Below, in pieces: positions 19,395 through 28,703 of a DNA stretch of 64,000 nucleotides. The DNA is from Pseudomonas japonica (GTDB lineage: Bacteria; Pseudomonadota; Gammaproteobacteria; Pseudomonadales; Pseudomonadaceae): contig NZ_JAAMQU010000004.1 in NCBI RefSeq assembly GCF_013522925.1, forward strand, positions 310,001 to 374,000, in the 5' to 3' direction. Position 1 is the first letter of the stretch. Every line of letters begins with the position of its first letter. Under the pieces are notes generated by a model. That model searched no databases, had not been told where the DNA came from, and saw only the letters and a list, made by a program, of their open reading frames with translations. The translations under genes were made by a program, and so were the position numbers.

Positions 19395-20303
19395 ATGAAC
19401 GCTGATATCAGACGGCTGGACTTCAACCTGTTGAAAGCCTTGGACGTGCTGCTCGACGAGCGCAACGTCACCCGCGCTGCAGAACGTTTAGCGCTTACTC
19501 AGCCCGCGGTCAGCGGCATGCTTACACGGCTGAGGGAGAGCTTTGACGACCCTTTGTTTGTGCGTGCGCAACGTGGCATGGTGCCAACAACCCGCGCCTT
19601 GGCACTGGCCGAACCGGTCAAGCGTCTGCTGAGCGACATCGAAAGCCTGCTGCAACCGCAGGCGTTCGATCCGGCAACTGCGAGGATGACGGTTACGCTG
19701 GCCTCTACAGACTATGCGCTGCGTGCCGTTGTGGTGCCGTTTCTAAGCGCGGTAAGGGAGCAGGCACCCAACATCCGGGTGGCTGTTCAACCGGTCGATA
19801 ACCAGGCGCTGCTTGCCCAGTTCGATCGCGGGGAGGTGGATCTGGCCTTGGTAACGCCGGACGTCACCGGGCATGGCTTGCATGCTCATGCGTTGTTCGA
19901 AGAGCGTTATGTCTGCGTGATGCGGGCCGGCCACCCGGACGCCACAGCAGAAGCACTCACGCTCGAGCGCTTCTGCGCACTGGACCATGTACTGGTATCG
20001 CCCGCTGGAGGCGCCTTTCACGGGGTGACGGATGAAGCGCTCGCCAGGGTCGGAAAAACGCGGCGGGTTACCGTTTCGGTCACCAGTTTCCTGGTGCTCC
20101 CGGAGATACTGAAAGTGAGCGACCTGATTGCCGTGGTGCCGCGCCGCCTCGTGTTGGATCGAGACGACCTGATCATTATGGAGCCGCCCGTGCACATTCA
20201 GGGGTTCGGTAAAAGTGTTGCCTGGCATGAACGCACGCATCGTGACCCAGGGCATCAGTGGCTCCGATCGCTGCTGATAGAGGTTTGTGCCCTGCTCCGG
20301 TGA
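19395..20303 (+). CDS. LysR family regulator (NodD/LeuO-like subgroup)
   Basis: 302 residues. MNADIRRLDFNLLKALDVLLDERNVTRAAERLALTQ-type N-terminus is characteristic of the subgroup that includes NodD, LeuO and YbhD-like proteins. The effector domain follows (MTVTLASTDYALRAVVVPFL). I start at ATG 19395; the TTG at 19380 adds five residues. Probably controls the divergent SRPBCC gene. It ends about 300 bases before the first AlgE-like gene; 20304-20601 shows no other gene. Confidence 0.9.
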   Translation: MNADIRRLDFNLLKALDVLLDERNVTRAAERLALTQPAVSGMLTRLRESFDDPLFVRAQRGMVPTTRALALAEPVKRLLSDIESLLQPQAFDPATARMTVTLASTDYALRAVVVPFLSAVREQAPNIRVAVQPVDNQALLAQFDRGEVDLALVTPDVTGHGLHAHALFEERYVCVMRAGHPDATAEALTLERFCALDHVLVSPAGGAFHGVTDEALARVGKTRRVTVSVTSFLVLPEILKVSDLIAVVPRRLVLDRDDLIIMEPPVHIQGFGKSVAWHERTHRDPGHQWLRSLLIEVCALLR

Positions 20304-20601
20304 TCGCCTTTAGCTGTAACGCCGCCCCGACGTCGCCGCCGACGAACGCCAGGTCGCCAAGTACCGCTGGACCCTGCGAGCCTGATGACCGAAATAGAAG
20401 ACTTACTATGGACCAGCCAGCCCACGGTCCACGGCCCCGCTTGTCCAGTATCCCTCTACCACCCCTCAACTCTTCTAGAGTAAGCCCACCGCCTTCCAGG
20501 CGAAAAACCCAGCGCCGCCAGGCGCACGCTGCTTGCAGGCAATGCCCGGCGGTCGAGGCCGGGCCTTCACTGGCCCTTTGCGGCTCTGCAGGTATACGGT
20601 C

Positions 20602-23220
20602 ATGGCCACGATTTTCAATGTGCTCGACTATGGCGCCAAGGGCGACGCCACCACCAACGACACCCACGCTATCCAGCGCGCGATCAACGCGGCGGCCGAG
20701 GCCGGCGGCGGCGAGGTGTACCTGCCGAAGGGCACCTACATCGTCAGCGGGGCAAACGTCGACGGCGCCTGCCTGACCCTCAGGAGCCATGTGACCCTCG
20801 CCGGGGCGGGCCAGTCGTTCACTGCGCTGAGCCTGGCGAACGGCTCCGCCGAGGACATCGATGGCATCGTCCGTACTTCAGCCTCTAACGACACCCTCGG
20901 CGCCAGCGTCCAGAACCTGACCATCGACGGCAACTCAAGCAGAACCAGCGGCACCGTACATGGCCTGGTGAGCGGCAACGAAGCGGACCTTGAAGCCCAT
21001 ACCCGTGACCTGGCCGTCAGCGGCGTGATCTTCTATCAGTGCAGCGGCGATGGCCTGTTGGTCAGCGGCCAGACCCTCGGGCTGAACGTTCAGGACAGCG
21101 TGGCGCTCGGCAACGGCGGCGACGGTTTCGCGACCCGCTTGATCAGTACGCCCTTTGATCACACCGGCGGCCCGGCGTTTAACGACAACACCGCCGCGCA
21201 AAACGGCGGGGATGGCTTCGACCTGCATATTGCGGGTGCCGACCTTTACAATAACAACGCCCTGAACAACATCGGCAACGGCATTGTGCTAGAGAAAATC
21301 CCCGATGCACTGCGTTCGGCGCAAGGCTCCCTGGAGTACGGGGTAGTGGCAGGCAATGGAGGTGCCGGGATAGTGGATCGGCTGCTTATCCCCTACTTCA
21401 TCGGGGTAGCCATTCACGACAATGGTGGCGCGGGCATTCTGCTGGAGGGTACGGCGGGCGCCTATATCCAGAATAACGTACTGGCCAACAACCTCCAGGC
21501 CGGTGTTCAGGGCGCAAATGCTGGAGAAATTCAGGCTACAGACTACGTCGATGCCGCCGGTAAGCCGCATGCCGCCGATAACCGGCTGCACATCTCTGGC
21601 AATTCATTAACCGGGGGCAGCAACGCAACGGTCGGAATTTCCGAAACCGGAAACGCCGCACGGGAATTTCACACCATCCACGACAACACTCTCAGCGGTT
21701 TCGACAGCGCTGGCAGCGGCGTAGGGACGACTGCCTACAACTCCAGCGCACCAAACCGCCTTTATGGCACTAAAGCAGACGACACACTTGGCGGCGCTAC
21801 GGGCGCAATGGCGCTGTTCGGCCTGGGCGGCAACGACACCCTCAGCGGCGGTGCGCGCGGTGACCGCCTGGACGGCGGCGCGGGGGGCGACACCCTTACC
21901 GGGGGTGCCGGGCGAGATACTTTCGTGTTCGAAAAGGCCAGCGACAGCCACCGCAGCGGCTCCGCCCAGACGTTCGATGTAATCACCGACCTGCTGCCCC
22001 AATCAGACCGGCTCGACCTTACCGCGCTCGGCCTGTACGGCATCGGGAACGGCCTCAACGGCACGGTCGCGCTAAGCTATAACGCCGACAGCAACCTGAC
22101 CTACCTGCGCAGCCTGGAAACGTCCGGGCCGAGCCAGAGCTTCCAGGTGGCGTTGGCAGGCGACTACCGCGGCTTGTTGGGCAGCCACGAATTCACCGCC
22201 TCGGACCAAGGGTCTGCGGGCACGGATACCTTGAACGATTCCGCCCGCACCGCAGATCTTGTGCTGCGTGGCGAGGGCAGCAATGACCGGCTCGTCGGCG
22301 GCAGTGGCAATGACCGCCTCTACGGTGGGGCGGGGGCGGACGTTTTGATTGGTAACGCCGGAGCGGATCATTTCATTTATCAGCAGGTCAGTGACAGCTT
22401 CGTCAATGACCGCACCGGGGTGTCGGAAGCGGACACCATTCGCGACTTCGGCCCCTACGATGACCCCGACCACGACAGCATTGGCCGTATGGACCGTATC
22501 GATCTCACGGCGCTGGGCTATACCGCCCTGGGCGACGGCCATAACGGCACGCTCAAGTTCACCCCCGAGGCAAGCGGCGGGTACCTGCTGCAATCCCTGC
22601 ACGCCGAGGCCGACGGCAGCCGTTTCGCCCTGCGTATTGAAGGCCCGGAACTCGATTCCGCGGAACGCAGCGACCTACCCAATGCCTTTTACTTCGCGCC
22701 GTCCGCCCACGTGCAAGGCGTGCCGCAACAAATCGTTGGTACCGACACGAACAACTGGCTGGTGGGGTTCAGTGAACCTGATGTGATTGTTGGCAAAGGC
22801 GGTAACGACGCCATCGAGGGCGGCGGTGGCAACGACGTACTGGACGGCGGCACGGGCCGGGACGAGCTTACAGGCGGCAGCGGGGCGGATACCTTCCGCT
22901 TCACCCACGTGGCCGATAGCTACAGAGGCGCCAATGACGTGATTACCGACTTTCTGCCTGCCAAGGATGTACTGGACCTGTCGGCACTGGGGTTCACTGG
23001 CTTCGGTGACGGCACCGACGGCACGGTGAAAATCACCTTCAGCAACGACACCGGCCGCTCCTACATCAAGTCACTGGACGTCGACGCAGATGGGCACCGC
23101 TTCGAGATCACCGCCCTTGGCGACCTCGTCGGCCTGTTGGGTTCCGGCAACTTCGTATTCGCCCACCCCGTGCAAACCCTGATAGGAGCAGTGGAAATGG
23201 AAGGTATGCACGGGGCCTGA
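20602..23220 (+). CDS. AlgE-type secreted beta-helix/RTX protein 1 (A-R-R-R)
   Basis: 872 residues from ATG 20602 (MATIFNVLDYGAKGD). Residues about 1-385 form a right-handed beta-helix A-module as in Azotobacter AlgE mannuronan C5-epimerases (TNDTHAIQRAINAAAEAGGG; many NNxxxxN turns). Three R-modules follow, each with nonapeptide calcium-binding RTX repeats (GLGGNDTLSGG, GGSGNDRLYGG, GGGGNDVLDGG) and the AlgE R-specific part (DTFRFTHVADSYRGANDVITDF). No N-terminal signal peptide, consistent with type I secretion, but no HlyB/HlyD/TolC genes are nearby. The catalytic segment YGFDPH of AlgE4 is replaced by DGLLVSG here, and the SGK lysine by Thr. Epimerase activity is therefore doubtful; an alginate-binding, structural or altered-specificity role is possible. 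Confidence 0.85.
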   Translation: MATIFNVLDYGAKGDATTNDTHAIQRAINAAAEAGGGEVYLPKGTYIVSGANVDGACLTLRSHVTLAGAGQSFTALSLANGSAEDIDGIVRTSASNDTLGASVQNLTIDGNSSRTSGTVHGLVSGNEADLEAHTRDLAVSGVIFYQCSGDGLLVSGQTLGLNVQDSVALGNGGDGFATRLISTPFDHTGGPAFNDNTAAQNGGDGFDLHIAGADLYNNNALNNIGNGIVLEKIPDALRSAQGSLEYGVVAGNGGAGIVDRLLIPYFIGVAIHDNGGAGILLEGTAGAYIQNNVLANNLQAGVQGANAGEIQATDYVDAAGKPHAADNRLHISGNSLTGGSNATVGISETGNAAREFHTIHDNTLSGFDSAGSGVGTTAYNSSAPNRLYGTKADDTLGGATGAMALFGLGGNDTLSGGARGDRLDGGAGGDTLTGGAGRDTFVFEKASDSHRSGSAQTFDVITDLLPQSDRLDLTALGLYGIGNGLNGTVALSYNADSNLTYLRSLETSGPSQSFQVALAGDYRGLLGSHEFTASDQGSAGTDTLNDSARTADLVLRGEGSNDRLVGGSGNDRLYGGAGADVLIGNAGADHFIYQQVSDSFVNDRTGVSEADTIRDFGPYDDPDHDSIGRMDRIDLTALGYTALGDGHNGTLKFTPEASGGYLLQSLHAEADGSRFALRIEGPELDSAERSDLPNAFYFAPSAHVQGVPQQIVGTDTNNWLVGFSEPDVIVGKGGNDAIEGGGGNDVLDGGTGRDELTGGSGADTFRFTHVADSYRGANDVITDFLPAKDVLDLSALGFTGFGDGTDGTVKITFSNDTGRSYIKSLDVDADGHRFEITALGDLVGLLGSGNFVFAHPVQTLIGAVEMEGMHGA

Positions 23221-23489
23221 GGGCGGCGCGACATGTCCCGCATGCGCCTTAAACTTCTGTAGGGGTTGCGCAAGCCGTGCAACGGCGCTCGCTAGCTGGC
23301 CACGCGCCTGGAAGGTCGGCCTTTCGGTTGAAGCAAAGGTTTCAAAGAGTGGATGCTTGGCTGGGCCTTGGCCCGCCTTGGCCTGACGATGGACGTAAGG
23401 AGGAGGTCTAACAACGTGCAGAGGGCGGGTATAAGGATAACCTAGTGTTCCGGCACCAAGGGCTGTGGCCAATTACCATCGCCCTGACA

Positions 23490-23513
23490 GGCCGCTACCG
23501 ACCCATAGCTGCC
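23490..23513 (-). repeat. Dispersed hairpin repeat copy in a 427-base gap
   Basis: On the minus strand it reads GGCAGCTATGGGTCGGTAGC followed by GGCC; arms GGC-GCTA and TAGC-GCC can pair. It is near-identical to the 27641 copy, sharing GAATGGCAGCTATGGGTCGG. The gap 23221-23647 contains otherwise only a 30-codon frame at 23564-23656 with a fair ribosome site (GAGGGG) and no recognisable product. Confidence 0.65.
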
Positions 23514-23647
23514 ATTCAGTCAGCTGAATTTTAGGAGATTTAACAGGCTCAGCAGAGGGGAATATGGCTAGGACTTCAGTGGTTGATATCGATGTCAGTG
23601 AAGTTAGGAGTGTCCTGTCGCTCCACCATAGTAAGCGTTCAGCAAAC

Positions 23648-24568
23648 TCACATTGAATTGAAGGTGATTTCGAGCCTTTCAGCTCCACTCACTTCGAAAT
23701 CTTCCACAGTCCGTAAGAAAACTTCGAGAGAGCGAGAAATAAATTTTTCGCGGTGATGCACGATGTGGAGCTGTCGCTTATGAGGCGGCAGGTCATGATT
23801 CAACAACCTCAGCTTACCTTCCGCGATTGCATCGCTCACTACCCAGTAAGACAAACAGCTTATTCCGATTCCGGAAACGACCATTCGCTTAATGGCTTCG
23901 GAGCTACCGATCCGGCGAGCGTCGCTCCAGTCGCCAAGGTAGGGAAGTAGCCATTGAAGCACCTCATCAGCAGTTCCTGAGCCGTCCTCGCGAATCAGCC
24001 AGGTAGCGGCATTGAGGTCGTCTGAAGTGACCTTTTCCTGAGCGGCAAGGGGATGATTTGAGGCTGCGATGATCGCTAGTTCGTCCTCAAACCATGGACG
24101 AATCGTCAGCTCGGGTTGGCGGCACGGCCCCTCAATCAGGCCGATATCAATCGAAAGCTGTGCGGCTTGCTTGGCGATATCTGCACTGTTGCCCATGATG
24201 ACATCGACTTGAATGCCCGGCGCTCGCGCAGCCAAACGTTCGATCAGCAGGGGCATGATGTAATTGCCAATTGTAGTGCTGCAACCGATCCTCATCCGAG
24301 CCGTCGTGTCCGTTTGAAAACCTTCTTCAATTTGTGCCGCCGCTTCCAGCAGCCGGATGGCCTGAGGTAGAAGCGTTTGCCCGTTGTCATTCAGCACTAG
24401 GCGTCTGCCGACCCGATCAAATAACTGGGTGCCCAGCGCGCTTTCCAACTCCTGGAGGGCAGCGCTCGTAGCTGACTGAGACAAAGCCAGTGACAGACTC
24501 GCCCGGGTCGTCGAGCCCAGCTGAGCGATGCCTCGAAAAATGTCGAGCTGGCGGAGAGTCAGCTTCAC
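23648..24568 (-). CDS. LysR family transcriptional regulator (CysB/YeiE-like)
   Basis: 306 residues: MKLTLRQLDIFRGIAQLGSTTRASLSLALSQS helix-turn-helix, then effector domain (MRIGCSTTIGNYIMPLLIERL, GLIEGPCRQPELTI). The pattern GCSTTIGNYIMP with DIGLIEGP is typical of the YeiE/CbbR-like subgroup. It is divergent from a TDT-family exporter at 24679 with 110 bases between starts. YeiE-type regulators respond to sulfite in enterobacteria, and TDT members include sulfite exporters, so a sulfite-responsive pair is possible; this is inference. Confidence 0.9.
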   Translation of the reverse strand: MKLTLRQLDIFRGIAQLGSTTRASLSLALSQSATSAALQELESALGTQLFDRVGRRLVLNDNGQTLLPQAIRLLEAAAQIEEGFQTDTTARMRIGCSTTIGNYIMPLLIERLAARAPGIQVDVIMGNSADIAKQAAQLSIDIGLIEGPCRQPELTIRPWFEDELAIIAASNHPLAAQEKVTSDDLNAATWLIREDGSGTADEVLQWLLPYLGDWSDARRIGSSEAIKRMVVSGIGISCLSYWVVSDAIAEGKLRLLNHDLPPHKRQLHIVHHREKFISRSLEVFLRTVEDFEVSGAERLEITFNSM

Positions 24569-24678
24569 GAACTTACCTATTAAGTGGGTATGACATAGAG
24601 AAATTACCCGTTTTCCTAGATAAATTCACGCCGCTATTCTGTAGGCACTGCTCCGATGAAGTACGCCGTGGAGGCACC

Positions 24679-25845
24679 ATGCGAGACATCAGCTTGTCAA
24701 AAATAATGCAAGGAGGGCAGCCGCTGTCGGCGCTCTCAAATCCAAGGGAAGCGATCCGGCAGTTCACCCCGAACTGGTTCGCCGCCACGATGGGTACGGG
24801 CATCCTGGCCCTGGCGTTAGGACAGCTTCCAGGAGATATCGCGCTGCTGTCATACGCGGGAAAAGCACTTTGGCTGTTCAACATTGTGCTTTTCAGTGCT
24901 TTTACGCTTATGTACGCGGCACGTTGGGTTTTCTTTTTCAACGAAGCCAAGCAAATCTTCGGTCATTCAACCGTCTCTATGTTTTTCGGCACGATCCCGA
25001 TGGGGCTGGCAACCATCATCAACGGCTTGATGCAGTATGGCGTACCGACCTGGGGTGATGCCCTAATACCATTAGCCCATGGCCTGTGGTGGCTAGATGT
25101 CGCCATGGCACTGGCATGCGGTGTTCTCATTCCATTCATGATGTTCACGCGGCAAGAGCACAGCATCGACCAGATGACTGCTGTGTGGTTACTTCCCGTT
25201 GTCGCTGCGGAAGTCGCTGCCGCCAGTGGTGGGGTGATCGCTCCACATTTGGCCGACGCGAGCGCGCAGTTCAATATGCTGATTACCAGCTACGTGCTGT
25301 GGGCCTATTCCGTCCCTGTAGCCTTGAGCATTCTGGTGATCCTGGTGCTACGCCTGGCGCTTCATAAACTGCCTCACGAGAACATGGCTGCATCATCGTG
25401 GTTATCGCTGGGGCCTATTGGAACAGGAGCGCTAGGCATGCTGGTCATCGGCGGCGACGCCCCAGCCATCTTTGCCGCTCACGGCATGGCTAATGTTGGA
25501 GCCGTGGCAGCAGGGATTGGGCTGATCGCTGGCATTTTGTTCTGGGGCCTTGGGTTGTGGTGGATGCTTTTGGCACTGCTTATCACTGCTCGATATGCGA
25601 AAGGTGGTATTCCATTCAACCTGGGCTGGTGGGGCTTCACATTTCCTTTAGGCGTCTACGCCGTGACCACCTTGAAATTAGGCGTGATCTTGGACTTGGC
25701 ATTTTTCGACGTTCTGGGTGTGATTTTAGTGCTGGTGTTGGCGGTAATGTGGTTGGTGGTGGCGGCGAAGACCACCATAGGTGCTTACCGAGGGAATCTG
25801 TTCGTATCCCCCTGCATCGCTTCTCTCAAGGCAAAGCAGGCCTAG
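24679..25845 (+). CDS. TDT (TehA/SLAC1/Mae1) family transporter
   Basis: 388 residues from ATG 24679 with GGAGG at 4-base spacing. About ten membrane segments in five helical hairpins: FTPNWFAATMGTGILALALGQLP (family start motif NWFxxxMGTG), FFGTIPMGLATIINGLMQYG, and further hydrophobic helices to AVMWLVVAAKTTIGAYRG. The family includes tellurite-resistance TehA, malate permease Mae1, the guard-cell anion channel SLAC1 and the sulfite exporter Ssu1; substrate is not fixed by sequence. Divergent LysR gene is the probable regulator. Confidence 0.87.
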   Translation: MRDISLSKIMQGGQPLSALSNPREAIRQFTPNWFAATMGTGILALALGQLPGDIALLSYAGKALWLFNIVLFSAFTLMYAARWVFFFNEAKQIFGHSTVSMFFGTIPMGLATIINGLMQYGVPTWGDALIPLAHGLWWLDVAMALACGVLIPFMMFTRQEHSIDQMTAVWLLPVVAAEVAAASGGVIAPHLADASAQFNMLITSYVLWAYSVPVALSILVILVLRLALHKLPHENMAASSWLSLGPIGTGALGMLVIGGDAPAIFAAHGMANVGAVAAGIGLIAGILFWGLGLWWMLLALLITARYAKGGIPFNLGWWGFTFPLGVYAVTTLKLGVILDLAFFDVLGVILVLVLAVMWLVVAAKTTIGAYRGNLFVSPCIASLKAKQA

Positions 25846-26006
25846 CGTTAATTAAAATCATGTAGCCGCCTCGATGCCCGCGACAGCGTCGCAACGATGG
25901 CCTTGGCCGCGTTGGGACTTGTACACACTGAAAGCAGGCTCGGGTGTGGCATTTCGAACAGGCCTAGGTGACCCCCTGTTACTTCATGAATCGGGGTCTG
26001 ACTTGC

Positions 26007-27335
26007 TCATTTTGGTTCGTCCTCCTCGACTTTTTTCGAGGCGCTCACGGCGTTGCGCTGAGAGTGAAATTTATTGATGTCCGAAAGACGGATATCAGTC
26101 GGTAGGGCATGGCGGTATTTGCTGTGGCCCACGCGCTGGGCGTGATAGATCCCGGTATGGCCGGACACCAGATAACTGGCGATACAGGCAATCGCGGCAA
26201 GTGGGGCAATCTCTGGGCCGAACAGCTCCATGGCCATGACGATGGTCGCCAGTGGTGTGTTGGCGGCGCCGGCGAAGACTGCGACGAAGCCGATACCGGC
26301 GAGCATCGAGAATGGGAGGTGTAGCAGCGGCGCAAGCGCGTTGCCCAGCGTCGCGCCGATGTAGAACAGCGGCGTGACCTCGCCACCTTTGAAGCCTGTG
26401 CCGAGTGATGCGACGGTAAACGCGAGTTTGCCGAACCAGTCCCATGGCGCAACGGGCGCTGCAAAGGACTGGACGATGCTCGGAATGCCTAGGCCGACGT
26501 ACTGATAGGCATCCAGTGCCCACACCGCCGTGGCCACCACTATCCCACCGAGAACAGGGCGCAAAGGCGAATAGGGAATCAGCTTTTTTATCCACGCCCC
26601 GAGGGTATGGGTGGCGGTGGCGAACAGCAGTCCCGCGAGCCCGAACACAACGCCCGCGACCACCACGGCCATCACTGTCCAGGCCTGCACGGGCGCGATC
26701 TCGCCGATGACGTAGTGGGTGTGCACGACGCCCCAGAGCAGCCCGACTTGATCAGCGACGATGGCGGCGACCATGCACGGGAACAACGCGTCATACCGCA
26801 TGCGACCGATAGCGAGCACCTCAAGGCCGAACAGTGCTCCGGCCAGCGGCGTGCCGAAGACCGAAGCGAAGCCTGCGCTGATGCCCGCCATGAGCATGAT
26901 TCGGCGATCTTCGCGGCGCAGGCGGAACAGGTGAGTTATCTGATCGGCCAGCGCGCCACCCATTTGCACGGCAGTGCCTTCGCGTCCAACCGATGCGCCA
27001 AACAAATGCGAGATCAGAGTTCCCGCAAGCACCAGGGGCACCATACGCAACGGCACGGTTTTTTTGGGGTCGTGAATCTCGTCGATCAGCAGGTTGTTGC
27101 CCGCATCCACCGGCTTGCCGATCAAGTGGTAAACCAGCCCCACCGCAAAGCCTGTCACGGGCAACAGCCATATGGCCCAGCGATGGGTTTCACGCCATTG
27201 GGTCGCGTGATCGAGGGAGAACAGAAACAGCGCGGATGCCGATCCCGCCAGAAGCGCTACGGCACTGGCAAGCACCAACCATTTGCCGATGTAAGGAAGC
27301 AGATCGAGCTGTTCAGGTTTTCTGAGTTTTGACAT
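26007..27335 (-). CDS. CLC-F type fluoride/proton antiporter (EriC-F)
   Basis: About 442-residue CLC-family membrane protein. It carries GREGTAVQMGGALADQ, with Thr after the gating Glu as in fluoride-selective CLC proteins rather than GREGP of chloride CLCs, and DAGNNLLIDEIHDP at the first selectivity loop. Further helices include GTGFKGGEVTPLFYIGATLG and FAGAANTPLATIVMAMELFG. It expels F- from the cytoplasm. I start at ATG 27335 (MSKLRKPEQLDLLPYIGKW); the frame is open to 27371, but those codons lie in the leader. A fluoride riboswitch at 27421-27480 on the same strand independently fixes the function. Confidence 0.93.
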   Translation of the reverse strand: MSKLRKPEQLDLLPYIGKWLVLASAVALLAGSASALFLFSLDHATQWRETHRWAIWLLPVTGFAVGLVYHLIGKPVDAGNNLLIDEIHDPKKTVPLRMVPLVLAGTLISHLFGASVGREGTAVQMGGALADQITHLFRLRREDRRIMLMAGISAGFASVFGTPLAGALFGLEVLAIGRMRYDALFPCMVAAIVADQVGLLWGVVHTHYVIGEIAPVQAWTVMAVVVAGVVFGLAGLLFATATHTLGAWIKKLIPYSPLRPVLGGIVVATAVWALDAYQYVGLGIPSIVQSFAAPVAPWDWFGKLAFTVASLGTGFKGGEVTPLFYIGATLGNALAPLLHLPFSMLAGIGFVAVFAGAANTPLATIVMAMELFGPEIAPLAAIACIASYLVSGHTGIYHAQRVGHSKYRHALPTDIRLSDINKFHSQRNAVSASKKVEEDEPK

Positions 27336-27393
27336 GGGGGCAGCCACACATAAGAAAGTGAGCCTGACCAAGAAGAGGATTTTACGCGCGAAC

Positions 27394-27428
27394 GCCTACA
27401 GCCCTGTCTTGATCAGGTGTCTGTAGGC
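27394..27428 (-). terminator. Expression-platform hairpin of the fluoride riboswitch
   Basis: On the minus strand GCCTACAG (27428-27421), the 3' edge of the aptamer, pairs perfectly with CTGTAGGC (27401-27394). Using aptamer bases in the alternative stem is how this riboswitch class switches; fluoride binding would prevent this stem. A downstream T-run is weak (GTAAAATCC), so control may act on termination or translation. Confidence 0.7.
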
Positions 27429-27480
27429 ATCATCAGCTGCTATGGGCGCAGCAGTTGGTAAGTGGAGGAATGCCATCTCC
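27421..27480 (-). promoter_or_regulatory. Fluoride riboswitch (crcB motif)
   Basis: Minus-strand sequence begins GGAGATGGCATTCCTCC, which forms the P1-like stem GGAG/CTCC with the conserved GATGG, and continues with AACTGCT...AGCAG (second stem) and CTGATGATGCCTAC, the conserved 3' pseudoknot region. This matches the crcB motif consensus. It lies about 85 bases upstream of the CLC-F start, the known arrangement for eriC-F in Pseudomonas syringae. Confidence 0.92.
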
Positions 27481-27488
27481 AGTGCCCG

Positions 27489-27517
27489 ATCATAGAGATC
27501 TCTCCCAGAGATGTAAA
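27489..27517 (-). promoter_or_regulatory. Sigma70 promoter of the fluoride exporter gene
   Basis: Minus strand: -35 TTTACA (27517-27512), a 17-base spacer, and -10 TATGAT (27494-27489). Transcription would begin within a few bases of the aptamer's 5' edge, as expected for a riboswitch leader. Confidence 0.75.
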
Positions 27518-27640
27518 ATATTGTTACTGCGATGATTGGTCGCGTTCCTAGAGATCGTTCTGGGCGGCAGTAATGTCGAGTCGCACCCCATACATCAATC
27601 TGAGCGGCTGCTTCTGGCCGGTTGCGGCCCATTTGTGAAT

Positions 27641-27668
27641 GGCAGCTATGGGTCGGATAGCGACAGCC
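27641..27668 (+). repeat. Dispersed hairpin repeat copy beside the integrase remnant
   Basis: GGCAGCTATGGGTCGGATAG followed by CGACAGCC; arms GCTAT and ATAGC pair. Best match to the 23490 copy. It lies 24 bases beyond the 3' end of the recombinase pseudogene. Confidence 0.65.
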
Positions 27669-27691
27669 GTACCTCCACTGTCGCTAGCGTG

Positions 27692-28312
27692 TCAGACCTC
27701 CGTCTGCTCTGCCATCTCCAAAGCATCATCGACCTCAATGCCTAGGTATCGCACGGTACTCTCAAGCTTCGTATGCCCGAGCAGGAGCTGAACCGCTCTC
27801 AGGTTCTTCGTCCTCCGATAGATCAACGATGCCTTCGTGCGTCTCATCGTGTGAGTACCCTACAGGGCTGGATCAAGGCCAATAGCCTTTATCCACGCCT
27901 TGACGATCCTAGCGTATTGCCGGGTGGAGAGATGCTGGGAGGCGTGCAGCCGGCTTGGAAAAAGGCAGTCCTCACTGTGGAGATGGGCTTGATGTATCCA
28001 TGCCTCCAGAGCAATCCGTGTTTGCTCCGTAATCTCAAACTGCACAGGTCGCTGGGTTTTCTGCTGCATCACTATTGCTCGCGATGACACATGCTGCCCA
28101 TGAACCACGTTTCGTACACGAAGCTTGGTCAGATCGCAGGCTCGTAGCTTGCTGTCGATGGCTAGATTGAAAAGAGCCAAATCACGAGCTTCCTCCGCGA
28201 TTTGGAGCCTTACGCGAATGGCCCAGATATCTTTGAGTCGCAGCGGGGCTTTCTGGCCGACCAATTTTCCTTTGTTCCAAGGTTCCTGGACGTGGGTCGT
28301 AATCGTTTTCAT
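27692..28312 (-). pseudogene. Tyrosine recombinase/integrase with internal amber codon
   Basis: Reverse-strand gene with AGGAGG upstream of ATG 28312 (MKTITTHVQEPWNKGKLVG). It encodes a short (about 206-residue) tyrosine recombinase: ACDLTKLRV (catalytic Arg region), then after a TAG at 27860-27862 the same frame continues with GTHTMRRTKASLIYRR (HxxR), LLLGHTKLE (His) and VRYLGIEV (Tyr nucleophile) to a stop at 27692. The amber replaces the residue after GLDPAL, so the truncated product lacks HxxR, the second His and Tyr. Small integrases of this kind are frequent in Pseudomonas accessory regions. No attachment site or tRNA was seen next to it. Confidence 0.87.
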
Positions 28313-28703
28313 AGCTTGTCCTCCTCTTTTGGGAAGACAAGGATGGTCATCGCGAGCCATGGGCGCTAACCGACCCATTGCAGCCGTTCGTGAGGGCGAT
28401 GTGGTAACGCCCGCGCCTGCCAGCACCGCCGCATGGGCGCTGCCTGCGGCCACGATTGAACGGCTGCTTGCGCAACCCAATAGGGTAGACCCCGCGCAGT
28501 TCCCGTCATTGACCGGGCTCACACGCGCTATTGCCCATACCGTCTTCCGTTGGGTTTGAAGGAAAAGGACCAGGCGGCTTTCATTCACCGGCGGTCTTAC
28601 ATGCAAAAAACAGCTAGTTCCGCTGCTACCCTCAAGGCTGCCCAGCTCGTTCATTCCTGCCTTATCTACCCACTGCGAACGGCTCGCGGCATGGGAGATA
28701 GTT
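28313..28703. other. Gap between integrase remnant and AlgE-like gene 2
   Basis: Frames are open on both strands here but none has family resemblance or a believable start. The only recognised elements are the ribosome site GGGAGA just before 28704 and, on the other strand, the one before 28312. Nothing else seen. Confidence 0.4.

Noticed and set aside
23564-23656. 30-residue frame with a GAGGGG ribosome site before the convergent LysR end
   Set aside because: Too short, no resemblance to a known small protein, and overlaps the LysR stop; kept only as a note.
27692-28312. Integrase marking a tRNA-inserted genomic island
   Set aside because: No tRNA gene or duplicated attachment sequence could be found near it.
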